Positions 36,203 to 44,230 of a stretch of 64,000 bases of DNA are shown here, in pieces. A program made the translations under genes and the position numbers. Origin of the DNA: Afifella pfennigii DSM 17143 (GTDB lineage: Bacteria; Pseudomonadota; Alphaproteobacteria; Rhizobiales; Afifellaceae). The DNA lies in NCBI RefSeq assembly GCF_000688515.1, contig NZ_JHZK01000012.1, forward strand, positions 1 through 64,000, read 5' to 3'. How positions within the stretch are numbered: position 1 is the stretch's first letter; each line of letters begins with the position of its first letter. Under the pieces are notes generated by a model. It saw only the letters and a list, made by a program, of their open reading frames with translations, was not told the origin of the DNA and made no database searches.

Positions 36203-37123
36203 TCAGCCCTCGGCTTCGACGAGACGCTGCTGGGCGCCGCGGTCACGCTCCTTGGCGGCGCGGACCATGGCTTTCTGCACCTTCTCGAAGGCCCGCACCT
36301 CCAGCTGGCGCACGCGCTCGCGCGAGACGTTGAACTCGCCCGACAGCTCCTCCAGCGTCAGCGGGTCCTCCGACAGGCGGCGGGCCTCGAAGATGCGCCG
36401 CTCGCGCTCGTCGAGCACCTCGATGGCCTCGCGCAACATCTCACGGCGCTGCTCCATCTCGTCCTGTTCAATGAGGCTCGCTTCCTGGCTCTGAGCACCT
36501 TCGTCGGAGAGCCAGTCCTGCCATTCGCCGCCACCCTCGCCCTCACCGGCGCGGATCGGCGCGTTCAGCGAGGCATCGCCGGAAAGCCGGCGGTTCATGG
36601 AGATGACCTCCTCCTCGCTGACCTTCAGCCGCTTGGCGATCTGCGCCACCTGCTCGGGACGCAAGTCGCCCTCCTCCAAGGCGGAGATCTGGCTTTTGGC
36701 CTTCCTGAGGTTGAAGAACAGCCGCTTCTGGTTGGCGGTGGTGCCCATCTTCACCAGCGACCAGGAGCGCAGGATGTATTCCTGGATGGCGGCCCTGATC
36801 CACCACATGGCATAAGTGGCGAGGCGGAAGCCCTTCTCCGGATCGAAGCGCTTGACCGCCTGCATGAGGCCGACATTGCCCTCCGAGATCACCTCGCCGA
36901 TCGGCAGGCCGTAGCCGCGATAGCCCATGGCGATCTTGGCCACGAGCCTCAGATGGCTCGTCACCAGCTTGTGTGCGGCCTCGCGGTCGCCATGCTCCTG
37001 GTAGCTCTTGGCGAGGATATACTCCTCCTGTGGCTCCAGCATGGGGAACCTGCGAATCTCGTCGAGATAGCGCGACAATCCGCCTTCGGCGGACGACACG
37101 ACCGGAATGTTGCCTGTGGCCAT
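36203..37123 (-). CDS. rpoH: Heat-shock sigma factor RpoH (sigma-32)
   Basis: The 306-residue sigma factor has region 2 (NVGLMQAVKRFDPEKGFRLATYAMWWIRAAIQ-type core), the RpoH box (KRLFFNLRKAKSQI) and a region 4 helix-turn-helix (TLEELSGEFNVSRERVRQLE). It directs transcription of chaperone and protease genes. Promoter signals should lie in the 137 bases upstream, where a CRP/FNR-type palindrome is also present. It converges with the DMT gene, separated by 11 bases. Confidence 0.95.
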   Translation of the reverse strand: MATGNIPVVSSAEGGLSRYLDEIRRFPMLEPQEEYILAKSYQEHGDREAAHKLVTSHLRLVAKIAMGYRGYGLPIGEVISEGNVGLMQAVKRFDPEKGFRLATYAMWWIRAAIQEYILRSWSLVKMGTTANQKRLFFNLRKAKSQISALEEGDLRPEQVAQIAKRLKVSEEEVISMNRRLSGDASLNAPIRAGEGEGGGEWQDWLSDEGAQSQEASLIEQDEMEQRREMLREAIEVLDERERRIFEARRLSEDPLTLEELSGEFNVSRERVRQLEVRAFEKVQKAMVRAAKERDRGAQQRLVEAEG

Positions 37124-37232
37124 GATCGCTGCCTGTCAAAAGAATGGGTCAAGAGGATGGCGCGGGCGCTTTTATGCACCCTGCCAACAGCTGCGTCTCA
37201 CGTTAACGGAAACACGCTGGTTCGCGTATCTC

Positions 37233-37248
37233 TGTGACATTTGTCACA
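37233..37248 (-). promoter_or_regulatory. CRP/FNR-type palindrome upstream of rpoH
   Basis: TGTGACATTTGTCACA is the exact TGTGA-N6-TCACA arrangement recognised by CRP-family regulators. It lies about 110 bases before the rpoH start and 13 bases from the end of the upstream gene. Which regulator might use it is not visible here. Confidence 0.5.
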
Positions 37249-37260
37249 AACCGGCTTGCG

Positions 37261-38277
37261 TCAAGCTTTGGTGCGCCGCGATGCAGCCGGCGGAGCGGCC
37301 CGCAGCGCCTCCACCAGCGCCGCCATATCGGCCTGCAACGGGCTCTCAAAGCGCATGATCTCGCCGCTTTTCGGATGGGCGAAGACGAGGAGCCTTGCAT
37401 GTAGCGCCTGACGGCCCAGACGCTGCAGCGCCGCAGCCGCCGGCGCGGCAAGCCGCGCCGTCTTGCTTTGGAAGCCGGCGCCGTAGAGCGGATCGCCGAG
37501 AAGCGGATGGCCGATATGGGCCAGATGTACGCGGATCTGATGCGTGCGGCCGGTCTCCAGGCGGCAGGCGAGGAGGCTGACGAGATCGCCGGCAAAGCGC
37601 TCCTTCAGGCGATAATGGGTGAGGGCATGGCGCCCGCCGGGACGCACGGCGCGCTTCTCGCGGTTCTTCGGGTCGCGGTCCAAAGGCGCTTCGACGGTGC
37701 CGGCGGGGAGGGAAGGCACACCCCAAACGAGCGCGGCGTATTCGCGCTGAAGCGGGCCGGTGCGCCCGTGATCGGCGAATTGCGCGGCGAGCGCCTGGTG
37801 GGCGGCGTCGTTCTTGGCGACGACGAGAAGGCCGCTCGTCTCCCTGTCGAGGCGATGGACGATGCCGGGGCGCTTGACGCCGCCGATGCCGGAAAGGCTG
37901 CCGGCGCAATGATGAAGAAGGGCGTTGACGAGGGTTCCCTCATAGGCGCCGGGGGCGGGATGCACGACCATGCCGGCCGGCTTGTCGACAACGATGATAT
38001 CGGCATCCTCATAGACCACGTCGAGGGCAATGGGTTCCGGCGCGGGCACGGCCTCTTCCGGTGCCGGCAGGCGCACCTTGACCGCCTCGTCCGGTTTGAC
38101 CCGGTAGCCGGGCTCGTCTAGTTTCCGCCCGCCGACGCGCACATGGCCTTCCTTAATGAGCGTCTTGAAGCGGGTGCGCGAGACGCCCTTCTCGCGGCCG
38201 GCCAGAAAGGCGTCGAGACGCTGCCCCGTCTCGGCGGCATCGACGGTGTAGTTCAACAGCCTTTCCTGCGGAGACAT
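37261..38277 (-). CDS. rluD: RluD-type 23S rRNA pseudouridine synthase
   Basis: The 338-residue enzyme has an N-terminal S4 RNA-binding domain (~14-75) and the RluA-family catalytic core with HRLDRETSGLLVVAK carrying the catalytic Asp, plus the RLETGRTHQIRVHLAHIGHP motif. It probably modifies helix 69 of 23S rRNA. Start at ATG 38277, which overlaps the start of the divergent plus-strand gene by two bases; a longer open frame upstream runs through that gene and is Arg-rich, so it is not used. It precedes rpoH on the same strand. Confidence 0.92.
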   Translation of the reverse strand: MSPQERLLNYTVDAAETGQRLDAFLAGREKGVSRTRFKTLIKEGHVRVGGRKLDEPGYRVKPDEAVKVRLPAPEEAVPAPEPIALDVVYEDADIIVVDKPAGMVVHPAPGAYEGTLVNALLHHCAGSLSGIGGVKRPGIVHRLDRETSGLLVVAKNDAAHQALAAQFADHGRTGPLQREYAALVWGVPSLPAGTVEAPLDRDPKNREKRAVRPGGRHALTHYRLKERFAGDLVSLLACRLETGRTHQIRVHLAHIGHPLLGDPLYGAGFQSKTARLAAPAAAALQRLGRQALHARLLVFAHPKSGEIMRFESPLQADMAALVEALRAAPPAASRRTKA

Positions 38278-38710
38278 GCAGCCCAACCGTCCCAACGATC
38301 CCCGCCTTGCCCGTGCGGCGCCGCGCCACGAGGCGGAGGAGGAGCCGCTCGACCCGGCGGCCGAGCGTGTGCGCCGGCGCCTGGTGCGTCTCCTGATGAT
38401 TTCCTTCGGCACCCTTTTCCTCGGCTTTGTCGCCGTGTTCGGGGCGATTGTCTACAAGCTCGGCCTTTTCGGCGGGCCGCAGGAGCAGCCACAGGCGCCG
38501 AGCGCGGCTCCCTCGCCGCCGCTGCCGGTCGGCGGGCCGACCAGCGCGTTGATGCCCGTGCCGGAAGGGGCGCGCATTCTCTCCACGGCGATCGACGGGA
38601 GCCGCATCCTCCTCCATCTGCAGGGCAGGGATGGGGATGAAGAGCTCCTGGTCGTCGATGCGGCGAGCGGGACGATCGTCAACCGGCTTACTCTGGTGCG
38701 GGTGCCCTAG
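38276..38710 (+). CDS. Single-pass membrane protein, unknown function
   Basis: A 144-residue protein with a charged cytoplasmic N-terminus (1-39), one membrane helix (~40-64, LLMISFGTLFLGFVAVFGAIVYKLG), a Pro/Ala linker and a small C-terminal domain (~92-144) with GARILSTAIDGSRILLHLQG ending in NRLTLVRVP. It is divergent from the pseudouridine synthase, a neighbourhood seen in other Hyphomicrobiales. Function unknown. Confidence 0.75.
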   Translation: MQPNRPNDPRLARAAPRHEAEEEPLDPAAERVRRRLVRLLMISFGTLFLGFVAVFGAIVYKLGLFGGPQEQPQAPSAAPSPPLPVGGPTSALMPVPEGARILSTAIDGSRILLHLQGRDGDEELLVVDAASGTIVNRLTLVRVP

Positions 38711-39464
38711 AGAAGTCAGTCCGAGAGCGGCTCGGGCCCTGGCAAGACGAGGGCGTGGCGCGCCATCTGCCTCGCTTTTCGGCTTGACAGATTTGAATCG
38801 AATGACGGCGAAATGACTTGCCGACAGGGCCGGCGGGCGGGCTCCAGCACCCCGTCCCCGCAATTCACCGCCATCAACCCGACGCGTTTGCGCCAGCGCG
38901 CGCTTTGGAGCATGCTTCAGTCGTCGCAAGGGATCGTCTTCGGAAGGTTCCTTGGAGCCAAGCTGGACCGATTGGGCTGGCGATGACCCGGCCTTCACGG
39001 GCGGGGCGGACCCAGCCTGACGGTTCGAGGCGGCACGACATTCGCCGATCTGGCGTTTTCGCGGTGCGGGCTTCAGCCAGCGTCGCAAAAGCGAACGGGC
39101 GGCGGATCCGGCGGCAAGCCTTCGGGCGGCTGCCGATAGGGGCCAGAGGCGCGAGCCTCTGGCCCTTGTCTTTTCGCGGCTTTCGACGCCGACCTTTTCC
39201 GCGCCTCCGTCTTGTTGCTCTTGTCCGACCCGGCAGTTCCGGCCCGGCGACGGCCAAGAGGTGCAGCCGCCTGCGGCCTGGCACGCCGGCATCGGGCGCC
39301 GCCGCCGCAATGTCCGCAAGGCGAACTCTTGGGCTCATCCGCGATCTAGATGTGCGCTTGCAAGAGGCCGAGCAAGGAGGCGCGGCGCGAACCAAGACCA
39401 GGCACAAAGATTGTGCCAAGGCGGCTTGCGCCCGCCGGGTCGGAACGCTATATCCGCTGCCGCT
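38711..39464 (+). other. 750-base stretch without a convincing gene, containing a terminator hairpin
   Basis: Long open frames exist on both strands here, but they are Arg/Ser/Pro-rich, lack ribosome-binding sites and one runs straight through the tRNA, so I regard them as GC-driven. The only strong signals are a TTGACA at 38784-38789 and a perfect terminator at 39140-39174. A non-coding transcript ending at that terminator is possible. Confidence 0.4.
39140..39174 (+). terminator. Strong rho-independent terminator, no gene in front
   Basis: GGGCCAGAGGC (39140-39150) and GCCTCTGGCCC (39155-39165) form a perfect 11-bp stem closed by a GCGA tetraloop, followed by TTGTCTTTT. The nearest upstream plus-strand gene ends 430 bases earlier. 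Confidence 0.75.
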
Positions 39465-39540
39465 GCTCCCTTCGTCTAGCGGTCTAGGACGCCGCCCTCT
39501 CACGGCGGAAACAGGGGTTCGAGTCCCCTAGGGAGTACCA
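39465..39540 (+). tRNA. tRNA-Glu (anticodon CTC)
   Basis: A 76-base cloverleaf including an encoded CCA. The acceptor stem GCTCCCT pairs with AGGGAGT (one G-T pair at the end), the D arm contains CTAGCGGTCTAG, the anticodon loop reads CTC between CCGCC and GGCGG stems, and the T arm is AGGGGTTCGAGTCCCCT. The discriminator is A. Phage-like DNA starts shortly behind its 3' end, so this tRNA may be an integration site. Confidence 0.95.
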
Positions 39541-39871
39541 GCAATTTCAATAACTTAGCGCCTTTAGCGTCCCTCCCGTATCCAACAAATTTCCAATATT
39601 GGACGGACATGAGGGCAACGATTCCGCGCGGGGCGATCGCCCGCATGGACTTCCGATCCGTGCCCTTTCCCGAGTGTGGATAGCGTTCCGGCCTTAACGC
39701 GCGGCCAGGGCATGCAGGCATGCGGATGTAACCTCGCTGGTGAACGCTCGAATTCCCCCACCCGCGACCTATCAGACCTCCCATGGTGGAGGAGCCCCGC
39801 TCTCATAACGCATAGAATTTGCACTAATTCGACGAGTTGAATACCGTCCCTCCCTGAGAGGGAGAGCGGAT
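39541..39871. other. Non-coding start of the tRNA-linked accessory region
   Basis: 330 bases of lower GC follow the tRNA. Open frames here have no ribosome-binding sites or recognisable products. No integrase gene and no second copy of the tRNA 3' end could be seen in the window. Confidence 0.4.
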
Positions 39872-40050
39872 ATGACACACGATAGAGAATATTCCGACGG
39901 TTATGGCTTGGATGGCCAAAAAACACGTGATTTCAATAGTCTTCTTGTTTCCCAAGAACTCGACCTTCGCCGTGTGCTAGTACTGCGCCATAGCTCTTCC
40001 GATTCCAGCCTAAAGAATAGTCTACCTTACCTCGCAGGCAAAAAGCCAAT
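39872..40050 (+). pseudogene. N-terminal fragment of a GIY-YIG-associated protein
   Basis: Starting at ATG 39872 (GAGAGGGAGAG upstream) the frame reads through LDLRRVLVLRHSSSDSSLKN and LPYLAGKKP, resembling the conserved N-terminus of a GIY-YIG nuclease-associated family (RVLVLRHRP...LPWLA pattern). Similarity stops near 40050, where the frame turns into Ser/Arg-rich antisense of the next gene. The catalytic GIY-YIG part is absent, so this is a broken gene cut by rearrangement. Confidence 0.5.
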
Positions 40051-40230
40051 TGCGTGCCACGCGCTACCTATGAGCGAATGCAAGCGCGAAGCCGTCAGCG
40101 GCCTATCCGTCAAACGGGCAGCGCGGGCCAGAACGAGCGTGGCAACCTCATCTTGGGCGTCTGGCGGCGTGCGCAGCAAGGCCGCGTCCAGAACGTTGCG
40201 CAGATCGTCGGGAAACTGGATTTCGGGCAT
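40027..40230 (-). CDS. Small protein of the phage-like region, unknown function
   Basis: A 67-residue product (MPEIQFPDDLRNVLDAALL...) with GAGGTGACTCC in front of its ATG, a good ribosome-binding site. No membrane segment. The C-terminal end overlaps the junction with the GIY-YIG-like fragment on the other strand, so the gene may have lost its original 3' end. Not recognised. Confidence 0.5.
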   Translation of the reverse strand: MPEIQFPDDLRNVLDAALLRTPPDAQDEVATLVLARAARLTDRPLTASRLHSLIGSAWHAIGFLPAR

Positions 40231-40465
40231 GGAGTCACCTCAATGAAAAAGCGGGGCGAAAGCGCCTTATGAACGCTGCCGCCCCGAATTTGCGCACCCC
40301 CGTCAGGAGATGAAAAACGTAGTGCGCTGCCAGCCGTTCTTGCGGACACCTGCTGGCCGGTCCGGCCGGCTTCATGACCCGGTGCCGACAACCGGCCTGC
40401 GCCAGCCGAAAGAAGGCGCAGGGACCGCCCGGCGAGCGGAGAAGAAACACTCGCCGGGAATTCAC

Positions 40466-40921
40466 TCACAAAGCCTGGAAAGCAGCGAAAGCTTCGGGGT
40501 CCTCACGCCGCGCTCGACGCATCGCCTCGGTACGCGAGCATTTGTCGCGGTCGGCAATAGCGCCGACCAGAATATCCCAGTTGCGAGCTGCCTGTGGCAT
40601 AGCGCCCGCCTTCCGCGCCTCATCAACCCGCTTGGCGATTTGCTCTTCACCTTCGCGCTGGAACGAATCGTACAAGTCTGGGTGGCGCGCTGCCGCTTTC
40701 GACATCGCTTTGTGCCGGGGACAGCTTTCGGCCTTCGCGATGGCAGCGACGGCGTCGTCGAAGGTGTCGAAGGACGCAATTTTGGTAAGATTCATATCTG
40801 GCTCCTCATGATCGTCGGCGCGCTTCATGATGACCATCTTGGCGTGCGCCTGAGCTGGAACATCCACGGCCGAGATTTCCTCGATCTGAAAATCCCGCAT
40901 GATCTTGCGTTTGATGGTCAT
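40466..40921 (-). CDS. Phage structural-region protein with XkdF-like N-terminus
   Basis: A 151-residue protein. The N-terminal 30 residues (DFQIEEISAVDVPAQAHAKM then VIMKRAD) match the pattern found at the start of XkdF/prohead-protease-adjacent phage proteins (VD.PAQ..A...IMKR). The rest is helical and charged, with two copies of an ARRHPD/ARREDP-type element that recur around residues 76 and 144, hinting at an internal repeat. Start ATG 40921 has GGAG six bases upstream and lies two bases behind the preceding gene's stop, so the two are coupled. Confidence 0.6.
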   Translation of the reverse strand: MTIKRKIMRDFQIEEISAVDVPAQAHAKMVIMKRADDHEEPDMNLTKIASFDTFDDAVAAIAKAESCPRHKAMSKAAARHPDLYDSFQREGEEQIAKRVDEARKAGAMPQAARNWDILVGAIADRDKCSRTEAMRRARREDPEAFAAFQAL

Positions 40922-40923
40922 CG

Positions 40924-41541
40924 TCAGCTCCATACACTCAATCCGTAGCCGAGAAGGGATGCGCGCCAGCCCGCCTCATATTCAGCGATCTGGCGGGCTC
41001 TGAGCGAATCCACGCGCTTGCGGCGGGCCTCGCGACGGTCGCCGGTCGCGTCGAGTTTTATGGATTGCTGCCAAAATGAGTCCGCGATTTCGAGGGCCCG
41101 CTGACGGATATACGCTCGGTCTCCTCTTGAAATTTCACCCCCACCCCCGTCGGTCATGATCGGGCCAACGGCGAGGTCCTCTTGCAGCATCAGCCTGAGT
41201 TCGGCGAGCTGGCGCTTTTCTGCCCGCAACTCCTGCGCCTGATAGCTCGCATTCCCTGCCGCTTTGAATTTGCGAGCTACGTCTTCCGCATGATGGTCGA
41301 GAGCCGCGATTTCGGCCTGAACGGTTTTCCGGTGGCGGCGGGCGTCTTCATCAGCTTCCTTCGCCTTCGCCGCGAGTTCGGCTTTGGTCGGCTCTCGGGT
41401 GGGCAAACGCATGCCCTCGCTAGGGCCGACAGCGACCACTCCGGCAAGCTTCCTGCCGATCCAACGGCGGCGGATGGAGCCGGTTTCTGGGTGGCAGTAT
41501 TCCGCCTCCAAGCGCTCCATCTGCTGGGGTGAAAGGGTCAT
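40924..41541 (-). CDS. Phage-like protein, unknown function
   Basis: A 205-residue protein. It starts MTLSPQQMERLEAEYCHPET, has a long charged alpha-helical, probably coiled-coil, middle part (~50-130, KAKEADEDARRHRKTVQAEI) and ends GLSVWS. The ribosome-binding site AGAAGGAGAAC precedes the ATG. Directly followed by the XkdF-like gene. The helical charged nature would suit a scaffold or head-accessory protein, but there is no family match I can name. Confidence 0.55.
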   Translation of the reverse strand: MTLSPQQMERLEAEYCHPETGSIRRRWIGRKLAGVVAVGPSEGMRLPTREPTKAELAAKAKEADEDARRHRKTVQAEIAALDHHAEDVARKFKAAGNASYQAQELRAEKRQLAELRLMLQEDLAVGPIMTDGGGGEISRGDRAYIRQRALEIADSFWQQSIKLDATGDRREARRKRVDSLRARQIAEYEAGWRASLLGYGLSVWS

Positions 41542-41598
41542 CTAGTTCTCCTTCTATGGGACGCGGCGTCATCTCGACGCTGCTTTTGTGTACGGGCC

Positions 41599-42153
41599 TC
41601 AGTCGGCCTCCGGGTTGTCTGGGATTAGCCACGGCGGCCGAACGAAAATGGGCCGCTCCGGCGTGATGGAGCCGTGCCCGTCGAAGGCTCTCGGCCCGAC
41701 ATAGGCTTGAGGTCGGCTCAGAGGCTGCGTGACGGACTTTTCACGCTTGGGCTCTGCCACCCTATCAGCCGCTCCGTTCGACTCCTCAGCGGCCGTCTCA
41801 GCGGGCTGAGGGCGCAGGCGGCGGATCGGGCGCTTGGTTGGCTTCACCGGTGCGGCGCCTTCCCGTTCACAGCTAGGCCGCCAGCCCTGCGCTCGGAGAT
41901 GGGATTCATACCTGCCAGGGTTGGCGTTAGCGCGCAGCTGCTCGGCTTCGCGGCGGCGCTGCTCAGTCGCTTCGGCCTTCACGGAGGCGAGCAATTTCGG
42001 GATATCAATACGCGACCCGCCCGGAACGCCTTCGAGCGAATGGACCAAAACGCGATGTTCGATTTCGTCAAGGTCCGCGAGCAACCCGACCGCCGCCATC
42101 GTCCGGCGACGTGCCACCTGTTGAAGGATCGTGGATGCGGTCAGAACTGGCAT
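41599..42153 (-). CDS. Phage-like protein, unknown function
   Basis: A 184-residue protein with a helical N-terminus (MPVLTASTILQQVARRRTMA), a mixed middle and a basic, Pro-rich C-terminal half (residues ~100-184, KPTKRPIRRLRPQPAE). It is first of the three minus-strand phage-like genes. Its 5' end overlaps the region where the broken ABC-ATPase fragment begins on the other strand, so it may stand at an insertion border. Confidence 0.5.
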   Translation of the reverse strand: MPVLTASTILQQVARRRTMAAVGLLADLDEIEHRVLVHSLEGVPGGSRIDIPKLLASVKAEATEQRRREAEQLRANANPGRYESHLRAQGWRPSCEREGAAPVKPTKRPIRRLRPQPAETAAEESNGAADRVAEPKREKSVTQPLSRPQAYVGPRAFDGHGSITPERPIFVRPPWLIPDNPEAD

Positions 42154-42178
42154 GTTCAGGCGGCTTCCTCGCCCCGTA

Positions 42179-42442
42179 GCGGTGAAGACAGATTCGAAGA
42201 CAGCGACGCTCTACGTCCGCCCGGAGCGAATACGGAGAACCTTTCAGCCCGAAAACGGACCGACTTTCAACGCGCGGGTGACGGACGTCGTCTTCAAGGG
42301 AACGTATGCAAACTTGTTCCTGGAAGCTGGCCGGGGCGAGAAGCTTCGCATGGTCGATATTCCGGAATCTCACCGGCTCACGCCACGTGTTGGCGATTCT
42401 CTTAACCTGACCGTCGACGAAGACGCTTGTTTGGTGTTCTGA
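42179..42442 (+). pseudogene. TOBE-domain C-terminus of an ABC transporter ATPase
   Basis: The frame from about 42179 to TGA at 42440-42442 reads ATLYVRPERIR, then VTDVVFKGTYANLFLEAGRG and VGDSLNLTVDEDACLVF: the TOBE_2 domain that ends PotA-type (polyamine or Fe) ABC ATPases. The nucleotide-binding domain with Walker motifs is missing; phage-like sequence occupies that position. An island or recombination event has cut the gene. Confidence 0.75.
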
Positions 42443-42549
42443 GTGTTTGATCCCGGTATTTGATGGAGTGGATCGAGCGTGAACCGTTGGGGCTCGATTG
42501 CCCATTGCTTTCAGATTGACCTGCTCGCCGATTTGTCCGCGTTCATAAG

Positions 42550-42888
42550 TTAGCTCTGTTCACGTTGTGGTCCGTTCTGGGCCGGGTTGCAAATTGGTGC
42601 GGTGCGCGCCCCGGCGAGGTCGCGGCGGTCGTAGAGCCATCTGAGCTCCTGCAGGCAGTCGTCGTCGGCCTTGCGCGGCAGGTGGTCGGGCGCGTTTCTC
42701 AAAAAGTGCACGCAGCAACGCTGATAGGCGACACCTGCAAGAACCTCCCGGATCGCCGCGCGCAGGCCCGCATGGTCGTCGGCGACAACGAACTCCACGC
42801 CGTTGAGGCGGCGGCTCTTCAGGGCGAGCAGGAAGTCCTTCCAGGCTGGGCTGCTCTCGAGGTTGGCCATCTCCACGGCGAGCGCCAT
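42550..42888 (-). pseudogene. IS256/Mutator-type transposase internal fragment
   Basis: The frame encodes ESSPAWKDFLLALKSRRLNG, then VADDHAGLRAAIREVL and YQRCCVHFLRNAPDHLPRK, the central catalytic-region pattern of IS256-family transposases. The first part and the last part of the roughly 400-residue enzyme are missing, so it cannot be active. It lies directly against the end of the CbbY-like gene. Confidence 0.82.
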
Positions 42889-42899
42889 GGCCGCCCTCG

Positions 42900-43637
42900 T
42901 CAGGCGAGCCAGCGCCTCAGCGCATCGATCGTCACCATCGGCTCGCCGTCGCCTTTGCCGGCAAGGTGGTGGTAAGGCGCTTCGGCCTCTCCCAGGTCGC
43001 TGGTGACCGCCAGGGCGCCGCCGAAATCGTCCTGCCTGGTGTAGAGGCTCGGTGTCACCACTGTGGCGATGCCGGCGGCGCGTGCGGCGGCAAGGCCGTT
43101 GTGCGAATCCTCAAGGGCAACGCAGTCTTCTGCCCGCAGACCCAGACGATGGAGGACATAGGCGTAGATGTCAGGCGCGGGCTTCTTGGCCGGCACGACA
43201 TCGCCCGCCCCGATCGCTGCGAAGGCGGTCGCCGCGTCACCGCCCAGCGTCGCTTCCAGCAACGCCTCGACATTCTCCAGGCTGGTGGTCGTGGCGATGG
43301 CGACCGGAACGCCCGCCTCGGTCGCGTCGCGCAGCAGGCGGGCGACGCCAGGCCGTAAGCTTGCTTGGCCGTCTGCGACCATCGCCGCATAGCGTTGCGT
43401 CTTCGCCGCGTGCAGGGCGGCGATGTCGACCTTGCCGGGATTGAGCGGCGCATGCGCCGCGAGGAAGTGCGAAAGCCGCTCCTTGCCGCCGGCGACGGCG
43501 AGCAGCTCGCCATAGAGCGAACGGTTCCAGCGCCACGGCAATCCGGCCGCGGCGAAAGTCTCGTTGAACGCGTTTCGGTGAAGCTCCTCCGTTTCCGACA
43601 AGGTACCATCGACGTCAAAAATCAACGCGGCCAGCAT
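42900..43637 (-). CDS. cbbY: HAD-superfamily phosphatase of the CbbY type
   Basis: A 245-residue HAD phosphatase with all four motifs: DVDGTLSET (nucleophile Asp near residue 8), a Thr in IATTTSLEN, Lys in PAKKPAPDIY and DSHNGLAAARAAG. The small helical cap (WRWNRSLYGELLAVAGGKERL) matches CbbY, which in phototrophs and autotrophs removes the Rubisco inhibitor xylulose-1,5-bisphosphate; some relatives are sugar-phosphate phosphatases. GGAGGGGCG precedes ATG 43637. No Calvin-cycle gene is next to it, so the role is provisional. Confidence 0.8.
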   Translation of the reverse strand: MLAALIFDVDGTLSETEELHRNAFNETFAAAGLPWRWNRSLYGELLAVAGGKERLSHFLAAHAPLNPGKVDIAALHAAKTQRYAAMVADGQASLRPGVARLLRDATEAGVPVAIATTTSLENVEALLEATLGGDAATAFAAIGAGDVVPAKKPAPDIYAYVLHRLGLRAEDCVALEDSHNGLAAARAAGIATVVTPSLYTRQDDFGGALAVTSDLGEAEAPYHHLAGKGDGEPMVTIDALRRWLA

Positions 43638-44230
43638 CGCCCCTCCTGCAACCTCGCTCGCGGCCTTGAGAATCGGCCTGTCCCCTTCCTTTATGCCCAG
43701 CCTTTTACACGGGCGAGGCATGCGCATCATCACCTGCGGCGCGGCTAGGCCTCGCCGGTCTGTTTCGCCGCACCCCGGGAGCTGACGCTCGGTGCCGTCG
43801 TCCACTTCCTCCCGTCTCTCCGGCAATGTTGTCTCGCCCACAATCCGCTACGCCGCCGCAGGTCTCGTCGAAGGCAAATGGGCGGGCCGGCACAATGAGC
43901 CATACGGGGTGCGCCCGCCTTCGACGCTGTGCATCTGTGCTCTTGCGGAGCCCAAAGAGCCTGAACTTCCGGGCGATGAGGGGTGGGCAGCTCTTGAACG
44001 CCGGCAATCGGCCTTGGATGGAGAAACCCGAGCTCTTCCGTCAGATGGTCCAACAGGTTCGGGCGGGCAAGAACATTGCGTACATACGAGCGACGCCAGG
44101 CGGCCGAAAGATCGCGAAAATCCGTAGTCGTTTTAGAGCCTAGGGAGCTCATGGGGTTCTCGTCCTCCGGAAAGTGCCATTCTGCGCCCAGGTCACGCTC
44201 GCCCGCCGCGTCGCCAAGCCTCGCCGGCGC
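43638..44230. other. Decayed sequence between cbbY and the catabolic cluster
   Basis: About 590 bases with several overlapping open frames, none convincing. A minus-strand frame (44152 downward) begins DFRDLSAAWRRSYVRNVLAR and LLDHLTEELGF, which looks protein-like, then becomes low-quality; another minus frame nearby contains FDETCGGVADCGRDNIAGE. This may be one gene broken by a frameshift, but I do not recognise a family. Confidence 0.35.

Noticed and set aside
36191-36210. Hairpin between the convergent DMT and rpoH genes
   Set aside because: The inverted repeat leaves a one-base loop and mismatches; not a credible terminator.
38818-39531. 237-codon plus-strand frame covering the gap before the tRNA
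   Set aside because: It runs through the terminator and into tRNA-Glu, has no ribosome-binding site and reads as Arg-rich low-quality sequence.
39500-39784. Minus-strand frame ending LPRGLEPLFPP across the tRNA
   Set aside because: The end is simply the complement of the tRNA; this is a well-known false product next to tRNA genes.
39541-44230. A second attachment site (repeat of the tRNA-Glu 3' end) marking the island's right border
   Set aside because: I found no second copy of the T-arm/acceptor sequence by eye within the window.
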